Source: Nonomuraea montanisoli (GTDB lineage: Bacteria > Actinomycetota > Actinomycetes > Streptosporangiales > Streptosporangiaceae). Taken from it: 64,000 nt of DNA. Below are positions 40,890 through 48,941 of this stretch, piece after piece (the stretch's first letter is position 1; each line of letters starts with the position of its first letter). The translations under genes were made by a program, and so were the position numbers. The notes beneath the pieces were generated by a model. That model was given only the letters and a program-made list of their open reading frames with translations. It made no database searches and was not told where the DNA came from. The stretch spans positions 620,001 through 684,000 of the forward strand of contig NZ_JABWGN010000001.1 of assembly GCF_013363975.1 (NCBI RefSeq), given 5' to 3'.

Positions 40890-42203
40890 ATGGATGGTTT
40901 CCCGCACCCTGACGCGCGGCTCGTCGTCGCCGGAGAGCCGGGCGAGCTCACGGGCGACCTGCTGGCCGCACGCGTCGAGCGCACCGCGCAGGTGCTCGCG
41001 GGTCTGCCGCCGGGCCCGGTGTTCTGCGGCATGCGCAACGACCTGGCGTCGGTGGTGCGCTACCTCGCCGCGTGGCGGACCCGCAGGCCGGTGGCTCTGC
41101 TCGACCCCGACCTCTCGGCGGGGGCGCTGACCGGGCTGATCCGGAGGTTCCGGCCGGCGGCGCTGTTCGGGTTCGCCCACGCCGTGGAGAGCGCGCCGCG
41201 CGGGCGCCGCGACGCCGACGATCCCCATCCGGACCTGGCCGTCCTGCTCGCCACCTCGGGCTCGACCGGCAGCCCCAAGCTCGTGCGCCTGTCGCGCCGG
41301 GCCGTGCTGTCCAACGCCACGGCCATCGCCACCGCCCTGGCCATCGAGCCCGGCGACGTCGCGCCGACGAGCCTGCCGCTCTACTACAGCTTCGGGTTGT
41401 CGGTGCTCAACAGCCATCTGGCAGCGGGGGCCACGGTGGTCCTGACCGACGCGGGCCTGCTGGAGCGGTCGTTCTGGACCCACCTCGACGCCCACGGCTG
41501 CACGTCGCTCGCGGCCGTGCCGTACCAGTACGAGATGCTGCGCAGGCTCGGCTTCGACGCCAAGGAGCACCCGACGCTGACCACGCTCACACAGGCGGGC
41601 GGCCGGTTGCGTCCGGAGCTCGTGACGGAGTTCTCCGGCAGGGCCGACCGGTTCTTCGTCATGTACGGGCAGACGGAGGCGACGGCGCGTGTCGCGGTCC
41701 TGCCGCCGGACCGGCTGGCCGCCAAGCCGGGCTCGGCCGGGGTCGCCGTTCCTGGTGGCCGGCTCAGCGTGGCCGACGGCGAGATCGTGTACGAGGGGCC
41801 CAACGTGATGATGGGCTACGCGGAGACGGCCGCCGACCTGGCCAGGGGCGACGACCTGGGCGGCGTGCTGCGCACCGGCGACCTCGGCCACCTCGACGAC
41901 GAGGGCTTCCTCTACCTCACCGGGCGGATGAAACGCATCGCCAAGATCTTCGGTGTGCGGGTCAGCCTGGACGACGTCGAGGGGCTGCTGCGCGACTGCG
42001 GGCCGGTGGCGGTGACCAGCGGCGACGACCGGGTCACGGTGTGGGCCGAAGGGCTCGACCGCGACGCGTGCGCCCGCCTCGCCCGCCGCCTCAGCACGGA
42101 GCTGCGGTTGCACTGGAGCGGCTTCGACGTCCGCGCCGTGGACCGTCTCCCGCTGCTGACCACGGGCAAGGTCGACTACGGCGCGCTGGAGGCACGGACA
42201 TGA
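40890..42203 (+). CDS. AMP-dependent acyl synthetase/ligase
   Basis: A protein of 437 residues of the ANL family. Core motifs are LLATSGSTGSPK (A3), YGQTEATARV (A5), RTGDLG (A7), RIAKIFGVRVS (A8) and TTGKVDY with the catalytic lysine (A10). It activates a carboxylic acid with ATP and likely loads it onto the nearby ACP or CoA. It is slightly shorter than typical acyl-CoA ligases. The ATG at 40890 has GGAGG six bases upstream; this ribosome site lies at the IS border and may be part of the element. Confidence 0.88.
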   Translation: MDGFPHPDARLVVAGEPGELTGDLLAARVERTAQVLAGLPPGPVFCGMRNDLASVVRYLAAWRTRRPVALLDPDLSAGALTGLIRRFRPAALFGFAHAVESAPRGRRDADDPHPDLAVLLATSGSTGSPKLVRLSRRAVLSNATAIATALAIEPGDVAPTSLPLYYSFGLSVLNSHLAAGATVVLTDAGLLERSFWTHLDAHGCTSLAAVPYQYEMLRRLGFDAKEHPTLTTLTQAGGRLRPELVTEFSGRADRFFVMYGQTEATARVAVLPPDRLAAKPGSAGVAVPGGRLSVADGEIVYEGPNVMMGYAETAADLARGDDLGGVLRTGDLGHLDDEGFLYLTGRMKRIAKIFGVRVSLDDVEGLLRDCGPVAVTSGDDRVTVWAEGLDRDACARLARRLSTELRLHWSGFDVRAVDRLPLLTTGKVDYGALEART

Positions 42204-42258
42204 GTCCGCGGAGGGGCGGCCGGACCGCCGCCGGTCCCCCGAGGCGCGGGGAGACCGC

Positions 42259-43512
42259 ATGAGCGTCTTCACGCTGACGGCGGACGACCGGGAGTGGGCG
42301 TTGGTGCCCCGGCTGGCCGAGCTGACCGAGCGGCACCGGCACGCCTGCCCGCCGTACGGGCGGATCCTGGCGGCGATCGGGTCGCACGGGCCGTACGAGC
42401 GCGTGGCGGACCTGCCGTGGCTGCCGGTGCGGATGTTCAAGACGCACGAGCTGCGCAGCGTGCCCAAGGAGGAGGTGTTCCGGGTGCTCACCTCCAGCGG
42501 CACGACCGGGCAACGGCCCAGCCGTGTCCACCTCGACCGGCACGCCGCGGCGGCGCAGCCGCGCATGCTGGCGGCGACGCTGCGGGAGGTGCTCGGCGAG
42601 CGGCGGCTGCCCATGCTGATCGTCGACACCCGCTCGGTCGTACGCGCCGCCACACTGAGCGCGCGTGGCGCCGGGGTGCTCGGCATGATGAACCTCGGTC
42701 GCGACCACACCTTCGTGCTGGACGACGGCGGCGAGGTGGACGCGGCGGCGGTGCAGGCGTTCCTGGCGCGGCACGGCGGCCGGCCGTTCCTGATCTTCGG
42801 GTTCACGTACATGGTGTGGCTGCACCTGCGCGAGCTGGGGCTCGACCTGTCGCGCGGCGTGCTGATCCACTCCGGCGGGTGGAAGAAGCTGGCCGAACGG
42901 GCGGTGGACGCGGCGGAGTTCCGCGGGCGGCTGGCGAGCGAGTGCGGGCTGACCCGCATCCACGACTTCTACGGCATGGTGGAGCAGATCGGCACGATCT
43001 TCCTGGAGGGGCCGGAGGGAGACGGGCTGTACTGTCCCGACTTCGCCGACGTGGTGATCCGCGACCCGGAGACGTGGGAGGAGGCGCCGCCGGGCGTTCC
43101 CGGGCTGATCGAGGTGGTCAGCACGCTGCCGACGTCGTACCCGGGGCACGTGCTGCTGACCGAGGACCTGGGGGTGATCCACGGGGTGGACGACGGCATC
43201 TGGCCGGGCAAGCGCTTCTCGGTGCTGGGCCGGCTGCCGCGCGCGGAGGCACGGGGGTGCAGCGACACTATGGGCGCACCGACGGGCGGGGCGTCGGACG
43301 CGATCATGGGCGACTCGTGGGGCGGGTCGATGGTGGCGCGGACGCCTCCGCAAGCGCCTCCGCAGACACCTCCGCAAGCGCCTCCGCAGGCATCTCCGCA
43401 GGCGTCTCCACAGGCGAACGGGCGCGATGCCGCCGCGGACAGGCCGATGCCGCCGACGTCTCCGCGAACGTCCGAACGTGGTGACGCCACGGACGGGACG
43501 GCGGCCGCATGA
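42259..43512 (+). CDS. LuxE-like acyl-protein synthetase
   Basis: A protein of 417 residues. Residues 1-337 match the LuxE acyl-protein synthetase family: VLTSSGTTGQ for AMP binding, LIFGFTYMVW, LIHSGGWKK, FYGMVEQIGTIF, and the ending RGCSDT. In bioluminescence LuxE activates a fatty acid and hands the acyl group to LuxC. Here it sits in a glycan cluster. Residues 341-417 are an added low-complexity tail with PPQA repeats. Its stop overlaps the LuxC-like start (ATGA), so the two are co-translated as partners. Confidence 0.86.
   Translation: MSVFTLTADDREWALVPRLAELTERHRHACPPYGRILAAIGSHGPYERVADLPWLPVRMFKTHELRSVPKEEVFRVLTSSGTTGQRPSRVHLDRHAAAAQPRMLAATLREVLGERRLPMLIVDTRSVVRAATLSARGAGVLGMMNLGRDHTFVLDDGGEVDAAAVQAFLARHGGRPFLIFGFTYMVWLHLRELGLDLSRGVLIHSGGWKKLAERAVDAAEFRGRLASECGLTRIHDFYGMVEQIGTIFLEGPEGDGLYCPDFADVVIRDPETWEEAPPGVPGLIEVVSTLPTSYPGHVLLTEDLGVIHGVDDGIWPGKRFSVLGRLPRAEARGCSDTMGAPTGGASDAIMGDSWGGSMVARTPPQAPPQTPPQAPPQASPQASPQANGRDAAADRPMPPTSPRTSERGDATDGTAAA
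43345..43416 (+). repeat. 12-nt coding repeat (PPQA) in the LuxE-like tail
   Basis: Repeats of CCTCCGCAAGCG-like units encode PPQAPPQTPPQAPPQASPQA at residues 363-386, beyond the conserved LuxE domain. Confidence 0.85.
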
Positions 43513-45119
43513 CGGGCGACGCCGACCCCACCCCCGCACGGGCCCCTGAAGAGGGGTCCGACGGCGTGCGGTACCGCTCCGAGCAGGGCGCCGGCTCGCG
43601 ATCCCGCTTTGACGGCGGCGCCGGGGCGCGATCACTCTCGGAGGGGGCGGTGGACGTGCGGTTTCCCTTTGAGGGCGCCGTCGGCGTGTGGGAGCTGCTT
43701 GACGACATGGCCGCTGCGCCGAGGCTGGTCGTGGGCGACGAGCGGATGCGGGCGTTCCTTGAGGACGTCGGGCGGAGGCTGCGGGCGCCCGAGGTGGCGC
43801 GGCGGCATCCCGAGCTGGCGTCCCTCGGATTCTTCCTGCGGCGGAGCGAGCTGGAGCGAGCGGCGGGCCTGCCGCGAGGCGACGAGCCGCGGCAGACCGG
43901 CGCGGCCGGGGCCGGGGAGTTCTTGCGGGTGCCGCGTGGCTTGGTGTTCCACGTCGCTCCGGCGAACGTCGACACCGTCTTCGTCTACTCCTGGGCCCTT
44001 TCCGCCCTCATGGGCAACCGCAACGTCGTCCGGCTGTCGGCACGCGCGGGCGGAGCGGCCGAGGCGATCCTCGACATCATGCGCCAGGCGCTCGACGACG
44101 CCGATCCGGTCGTGGCCCGCACCCAGCGCATCGTTTCCTACGAGCACCACAGGGCCGCCCCGCGCAAGAGCCACGCCGAGCCCTTCTCCAAGCAGCTCGA
44201 ACGCCCCACCGCCGCTGACCAGGCCCTGGACCACCGTCAGACCGACTCCACCAACCACGCTTCCGTCGATCACTCCCAGAGCGACCACGACCGCCACGAC
44301 TCCGGCAAACAGCCTCGAACCGGCTCCGTCAGTCACCCCCAGCCCGTCGCCTCCACGGCCCCCGGTCCCGGGAATGCGGCGGGACCCACAGCGGTGCTGT
44401 CGGCGGCGTGCGACCTGCGGGTGATCTGGGGCGGTGACCGTACGGTGAACGAGATCCGCCGGCACCCGCTGGCCCCGCACGCCCTCGATCTCGCCTTCCC
44501 CGACCGGTCGTCGTTCGCGGTGATCCGCGCGCGGGCGTGGCTGGAGGCGACGCCCGCGACGCGGGAGGCGGTGGCCGACGGGTTCGCGGTCGACGCGTAC
44601 TGGTTCGACCAGGCCGCCTGTTCCTCCCCCGGCACCGTCTTCTGGGTGGGCTCCCCCACCGAGTGTCACGTGGCCCGCGACGGGTTCGCCGCGTGTCTGG
44701 CGGAGGCCGTGGCCCGGCGCGGGTGGACGGTGGACACGGCGATGGCCGTCGAGAAACGGGTGGCCGCGTACGGGCTGGCGGCCGACGGCGTGGCGGACGC
44801 GGTCGAGTTCCGCGGGAACGTCCTGGCCCAGGTGATCCTGACGACGCCCGGCGTGGCTCCGCGGCGGTGGCTCGGCACGGGAACGTTCGCGCACGCCCGG
44901 CTCAGCTCGCTCGATGAGCTGGCGGACGTGGTGCGGCGCAAGGATCAGACGCTGACGCACTTCGGGTTCGCCCGCGAGGAGCTGGCCGGGCTGGCTCGGG
45001 CGCTGGGCGGGCGCGGGCTGGACAGGATCGTGCCGATCGGGAAGGCGCTGGGGTTCCACCGGGTGTGGGACGGCGTCGACCTGCCGGCCGAGTTCTCCCG
45101 CCTGGTGACCATCCAGTAA
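43509..45119 (+). CDS. LuxC-like acyl-CoA/acyl-protein reductase with inserted segments
   Basis: A protein of 536 residues, larger than usual LuxC. The conserved reductase fold is seen in VPRGLVFHVAPANVDTVFVYSW, GNRNVVRLSARAGG, AACDLRVIWGGDRTVNEIR and the catalytic Cys371 in WFDQAACSSPG. LuxC reduces an acyl thioester to the aldehyde with NADPH. Two additions stand out: a 10-residue repeat (four copies, residues 21-60) and a His/Ser/Asp-rich insert (about 214-293) between conserved segments. The insert lies at a loop position, so activity may be kept. It is the last gene of the acyl cassette. Confidence 0.85.
   Translation: MTGDADPTPARAPEEGSDGVRYRSEQGAGSRSRFDGGAGARSLSEGAVDVRFPFEGAVGVWELLDDMAAAPRLVVGDERMRAFLEDVGRRLRAPEVARRHPELASLGFFLRRSELERAAGLPRGDEPRQTGAAGAGEFLRVPRGLVFHVAPANVDTVFVYSWALSALMGNRNVVRLSARAGGAAEAILDIMRQALDDADPVVARTQRIVSYEHHRAAPRKSHAEPFSKQLERPTAADQALDHRQTDSTNHASVDHSQSDHDRHDSGKQPRTGSVSHPQPVASTAPGPGNAAGPTAVLSAACDLRVIWGGDRTVNEIRRHPLAPHALDLAFPDRSSFAVIRARAWLEATPATREAVADGFAVDAYWFDQAACSSPGTVFWVGSPTECHVARDGFAACLAEAVARRGWTVDTAMAVEKRVAAYGLAADGVADAVEFRGNVLAQVILTTPGVAPRRWLGTGTFAHARLSSLDELADVVRRKDQTLTHFGFAREELAGLARALGGRGLDRIVPIGKALGFHRVWDGVDLPAEFSRLVTIQ
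43569..43688 (+). repeat. 30-nt coding repeat in the LuxC-like N-terminus, 4 copies
   Basis: Four ten-residue units: RYRSEQGAGS, RSRFDGGAGA, RSLSEGAVDV and RFPFEGAVGV. The unit length of 30 bases matches the intergenic repeats in this window. Confidence 0.8.
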
Positions 45120-45147
45120 GCCGACAGGCCGATGGGTCTCATCGCCC

Positions 45148-45188
45148 GCAGGTCCCAGCAGACCTACTCGCAGGACCCAGCAGACCTA
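45148..45188. repeat. 22-bp direct repeat after the LuxC-like gene
   Basis: GCAGGTCCCAGCAGACCTA (45148-45166) recurs as GCAGGACCCAGCAGACCTA (45170-45188). It lies between the LuxC-like gene and the convergent rph gene. The remainder of that 200-base gap is GC-rich, with no gene seen. Confidence 0.85.
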
Positions 45189-45323
45189 TAGGCCCACGGC
45201 CACCGCGGCCGCCCCCCGGCGCCGTGGCTCGCGGCGCCCCGGCCGGCCCGGCGGCGTCGAGCGTCGCGGGCGCGCCGAGCGGTAGGCCCCGCCGCCGCCC
45301 GGCCAGCGAGATCCCACGGAACG

Positions 45324-47957
45324 CTAGGACAGGATCTCGATGTACCCGTTCGTTCCATTCACGTGGATCCGCTGCCCGTCCCGGATCAGCCGGGTGGCAT
45401 CCTGCACCCCCACGACGGCCGGCAAGCCGTACTCCCGGGCGATCACCGCGCCATGGGTCATCAGGCCGCCCACCTCCGTCACCAGCCCCTTTACCCTGAC
45501 GAACACGGGCGACCAGCTCGGATCGGTGTAGGCGGTGACCAGGATGTCGTCCGCTTCGAGGTCGGCCTCGGTCATGTCCAGGATGACGCGGGCGCGCCCC
45601 TCGACGTTCCCGGCGGACACCGGTAGACCGACCAGCGCGCCGGCCGGCACGTCCTGGCGTCGGTACGACCCGGCGACGGCCTCGCCGTCCGAGGTGAGCA
45701 CTCGGGGAGGCGTGAGCGCCTGGTACGCGCCGAACTCCTCCTTGCGCCGGCGGATGAGCCGGTCGTCGACCTGTCCGGTGCGTACGACGTCGTGCAGCTC
45801 CTGAAACCTGAGGTAGAAGATGTCTTCCCGGTCACGGAGCACGCCGGCCCGCACGAGACGCCCGGCCTCCTCCAGCAGAGCCCGCTTGTAGACGAAGTAA
45901 CGGCTGACCTTGCCGTATTTGGGATACTCCCGGTACCCGGCGAAGGTCCGCAGGCGGTCGATCATCGACTTGGTCTCTTCGGCCTTCCGCTCCCCGTCCG
46001 GCAGGGCCCGCAGGCGCTCCAGCAGCTCCTGTTCCTTCTTCCGCGCCTCCTGTCGCCCTTGTTCGAAGCGCCGCCGGCCGGCGCCGGGCTCGACGTTCTC
46101 GATGTTGCCGAGAATCACGGGCACGAGGGTGACGGGGCGTTCGCTCCAGCGCGGCCTCGTGATGTCGATCTCACCGACGCAGCGCATGCCGTACTTGTCG
46201 AGGTAGGCCCGGATCGCGTCCCGCGCCTCGCGCCCGCCCGGGAGTTCGGGTAGTTCGTCCAGGAAATCTTCGTCCTCGACGTCCCGCAGAAAGGCCACCA
46301 CCTCCGGATGCGGGCGGATCGCATCCGCGACGTCCAGGAGGGCGAGTCCCATCTCCGACGTGACGTTGCCGGGGACGGACTGGGTGAGTGCGTCGGCCGC
46401 GTTCTCCTCGCCCAACCACGTGTGCAGCTGCCTGTTGAGCCACCACGTCGCGTCCATCGCCGCCATGATCACCTGGAGGCTCCGCGGGTCGAACAGGAGC
46501 CGCCTCAGTTCCCGCAAGTCCTCCAGGATGAAGTCGAACAGCTCCGACCCGTGCTTCGACCGGATGTCGCGTTCGACCGCGGCCAGGGACGCCTGGCTGC
46601 CCGCGATCAGCTCGTCGACGATGGCCGGATCGGTTTCGATCGGAGCCGGCGCGCCACCGGCGGGCGGCCAGCCGGCCCCCTCCTCCGGCGGTGCCGGGAC
46701 GAAGTCGCCGCGGTCGAGAACGGTCTGCAGCGCGTCCTTGATCAGCGGATCGGACCTCCCCAGGGTCTCCAGGAGGACCTCGCGGCCGGCCGGTGACGCC
46801 AAGCCCTCGGTGACATCGACGAACAGTCTCCCGCCGGCCTCGGACATGGGCCGTGGCGTGGTCAACTGCCAGACGGACAGGCCCAGGGGCTTCATCGGGT
46901 CGGTCATCATCTGCTGATGACCGACGGAGACGTAGACGTGGTCGGCTCCGTCCCCGGCTGCGGGGATGGGGAACAGCGTGGTGATCGGCCGGCTCTGGAC
47001 GATCTGGAAGCCACCGTCGACCAGGCACCACTCGATGTCCTGGGGGCGGCCGAAGTGCGCCTCGATCCGCCGGCCCAGCCGCGCGAGCGCCACGACCTGC
47101 GCATCGGTCAGCGCCGGCTGCCGCTGCGACTCCGGCTCGATCGCCTGCCGCCGTGTCCCGCCTTCCGGCGAGGCGTGGATGGCCAACTGCTTGGCGGCGA
47201 CCGTCTTGTCGATGATCTCGCCGTCGCGGACCTTGTAGACGTCCGCGTTCACCAGGCCGGAGACCAGGGCCTCGCCGAGGCCGAAGCCGGCCTCCACGCT
47301 GGCGACCTTCCGGTTCGAGGTGACGGGGTCGGCCGTGAACAGGATGCCGGACGCGTCCGGCGAGACCATCCGCTGCACGACCACGGCCATGTGGACCTTG
47401 CGGTGGTCGAAACCGTTGCGCAGGCGGTAGGTCACGGCTCGCTCGGTGAAGAGCGACGCCCAGCACGACCTGATGTGGTGGAGGATCGCCTCCGGTCCCA
47501 CGACGTTCAGGTACGTGTCGTGCTGGCCCGCGAAGGAGGCCGTCGGCGAGTCCTCGGCCGTCGCACTGGATCGGACGGCGTAGGCGGCCTGCTCGTTCAG
47601 ACGGGCGAGCGGGCGAGTGATCTCCGCCGCCAGGTCGTCAGGGATGGGGATCCCTTCGACGGCGGCGCGGATCTCCGCGCTGAGCGTACCGATCGCGTCC
47701 CGGTCGTCCGGGGCCAGGCGCGACAGCCGGTCGAGCCGGTCTTCCAGCGACGGCGCGTCCGCCAGGACCCGCCGGAAGGCGTCCGTCGTCACGCAGTAGC
47801 CGGCGGGCACGTGGATGCCCTCGATCCGCGAGAGCTCCCCCAGATGCGCGCCCTTGCCCCCGACGACCGCGACCCGGCTCTGGTCGATCTCCTCGAATCC
47901 CAGCACGGAGCCACCGAGCGAGAAGGACGTCGTTGCACTGCTGTCCGTATCAACCAC
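45324..47957 (-). CDS. rph: Rifampin phosphotransferase
   Basis: About 877 residues. An N-terminal ATP-grasp PEP-synthase-like domain (VVGGKGAHLGEL, AVRSSATAEDSPTASFAGQHDTYLNV, GILFTADPVT, EAGFGLGEALVSGLVNADVY, VQSRPITT) is followed by a middle rifamycin-binding region. The C-terminal swivelling phosphohistidine domain is GGLMTHGAVIAREYGLPAVVGV, with the catalytic His at about residue 835. Length and the middle domain fit rifampin phosphotransferase better than PEP synthase. RPH inactivates rifamycins by phosphorylating the ansa chain. The GTG at 47957 has GGGGG five bases upstream; ATGs at 47969 and 47978 are alternatives. A RAE motif lies 100 bases upstream. Confidence 0.9.
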   Translation of the reverse strand: MVDTDSSATTSFSLGGSVLGFEEIDQSRVAVVGGKGAHLGELSRIEGIHVPAGYCVTTDAFRRVLADAPSLEDRLDRLSRLAPDDRDAIGTLSAEIRAAVEGIPIPDDLAAEITRPLARLNEQAAYAVRSSATAEDSPTASFAGQHDTYLNVVGPEAILHHIRSCWASLFTERAVTYRLRNGFDHRKVHMAVVVQRMVSPDASGILFTADPVTSNRKVASVEAGFGLGEALVSGLVNADVYKVRDGEIIDKTVAAKQLAIHASPEGGTRRQAIEPESQRQPALTDAQVVALARLGRRIEAHFGRPQDIEWCLVDGGFQIVQSRPITTLFPIPAAGDGADHVYVSVGHQQMMTDPMKPLGLSVWQLTTPRPMSEAGGRLFVDVTEGLASPAGREVLLETLGRSDPLIKDALQTVLDRGDFVPAPPEEGAGWPPAGGAPAPIETDPAIVDELIAGSQASLAAVERDIRSKHGSELFDFILEDLRELRRLLFDPRSLQVIMAAMDATWWLNRQLHTWLGEENAADALTQSVPGNVTSEMGLALLDVADAIRPHPEVVAFLRDVEDEDFLDELPELPGGREARDAIRAYLDKYGMRCVGEIDITRPRWSERPVTLVPVILGNIENVEPGAGRRRFEQGRQEARKKEQELLERLRALPDGERKAEETKSMIDRLRTFAGYREYPKYGKVSRYFVYKRALLEEAGRLVRAGVLRDREDIFYLRFQELHDVVRTGQVDDRLIRRRKEEFGAYQALTPPRVLTSDGEAVAGSYRRQDVPAGALVGLPVSAGNVEGRARVILDMTEADLEADDILVTAYTDPSWSPVFVRVKGLVTEVGGLMTHGAVIAREYGLPAVVGVQDATRLIRDGQRIHVNGTNGYIEILS

Positions 47958-48056
47958 TGTTTCCCCCATGTACGTCATCGTGGCCGTCAACGGCCAGGTG
48001 AGCGCGCAGGTTGCCGGCCCTCGGGCGCTTCGGTCGGAGATTCTGCGGCACGACCC

Positions 48057-48075
48057 GGGTCTTGCCGCAAGCCCC
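48057..48075 (-). promoter_or_regulatory. Rifamycin-associated element (RAE)
   Basis: On the minus strand the sequence is GGGGCTTGCGGCAAGACCC, a near-perfect 19-bp inverted repeat. It matches the RAE described upstream of rifamycin-inactivation genes in actinomycetes, as I recall the consensus. It sits about 100 bases upstream of the rph start and would make the gene rifamycin-inducible. Confidence 0.82.
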
Positions 48076-48175
48076 CCGGCCCGCTATACGTTGAAAGTGG
48101 CGGGAGGTCGTCACTCCTCCTGCCGTTCGCGCGTAGGAGCCGGGGCGCACGCGGGGCAGAGGGTTTGGCCATAAG

Positions 48176-48886
48176 GTGGCTCCTGTGGTGATTCAGGGCT
48201 TGCTGGCGGCTTCACTGGTGGTGAGCGGCGCACCGGCCGCCGTGTCGAACGACGCCCCGGCCGCGGGGGCGAAGGCGCGGGTCGACTGCGCGAAGGTGAC
48301 CTGCCTCGCGCTGACCTTCGACGACGGCCCGGGCAAGCGCACCGGCGCCCTGCTGGACGTGCTCAAGCGCGAGCATGTCCCCGCCACGTTCTTCCTCATG
48401 GGCAAGCACGTGGAGGAGCTCCCCAAGGTGGTCAAGCGGACCATGGCCGAGGGGCACGCGATCGGCAACCACACCTACTCGCACCCGTCGTTACCGACCC
48501 TGCTCGACCAGGAGATCATCGACGAGATCCGGCTCACCCAGGACGCCATCCAGCAGGTGACCGGCCGCCGGCCGCGGATGTTCCGGCCCCCGTACGGGAA
48601 CACCGACGACCGGGTGCTGCGGCTCGCCGGCTCCCAGGACCTCTCGCAGGTGCTGTGGACGGGCACGACGCTCGACTGGAAGCTGCGCGACCCGGCGAAG
48701 ATCAAGGCGGCGGTGCTGCGGCTCGCCAAGCCCAACGGCGTGATCCTCATGCACGACACGGTCCCGCAGACGGTCCAGGCCATGCCGACGATCCTCAAGG
48801 AGCTGAAGAAGCGCGGCTACCACCTGGTGACCGTCCCCACCCTGCTCGGCGGCAGAACGCCGGACGCGGGTGTGAGTTTTCCCTAG
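48176..48886 (+). CDS. Secreted polysaccharide deacetylase (NodB domain)
   Basis: A protein of 236 residues. A short hydrophobic N-terminus (VVIQGLLAASLVVSGAPAAVS) suggests export. The carbohydrate esterase 4 motifs are in order: TFDDGPG, HTYSHPSL (metal histidines), RPPYGNTD and LMHDTV. It removes acetyl groups from cell-wall GlcNAc or similar. The GTG at 48176 and later GTGs at 48185 and 48188 all fit; AAGGTGG favours the latter pair. It is divergent from rph. Confidence 0.9.
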   Translation: MAPVVIQGLLAASLVVSGAPAAVSNDAPAAGAKARVDCAKVTCLALTFDDGPGKRTGALLDVLKREHVPATFFLMGKHVEELPKVVKRTMAEGHAIGNHTYSHPSLPTLLDQEIIDEIRLTQDAIQQVTGRRPRMFRPPYGNTDDRVLRLAGSQDLSQVLWTGTTLDWKLRDPAKIKAAVLRLAKPNGVILMHDTVPQTVQAMPTILKELKKRGYHLVTVPTLLGGRTPDAGVSFP

Positions 48887-48941
48887 TTCGCGGTAGTAAG
48901 CAGGTCGGGGCGACGGCCCCGGCAGCCGGGATTGGGAGCAC

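Noticed and set aside
45324-47957. Phosphoenolpyruvate synthase
   Set aside because: The domain content is shared, but total length, the middle domain and the upstream RAE fit rifampin phosphotransferase better.
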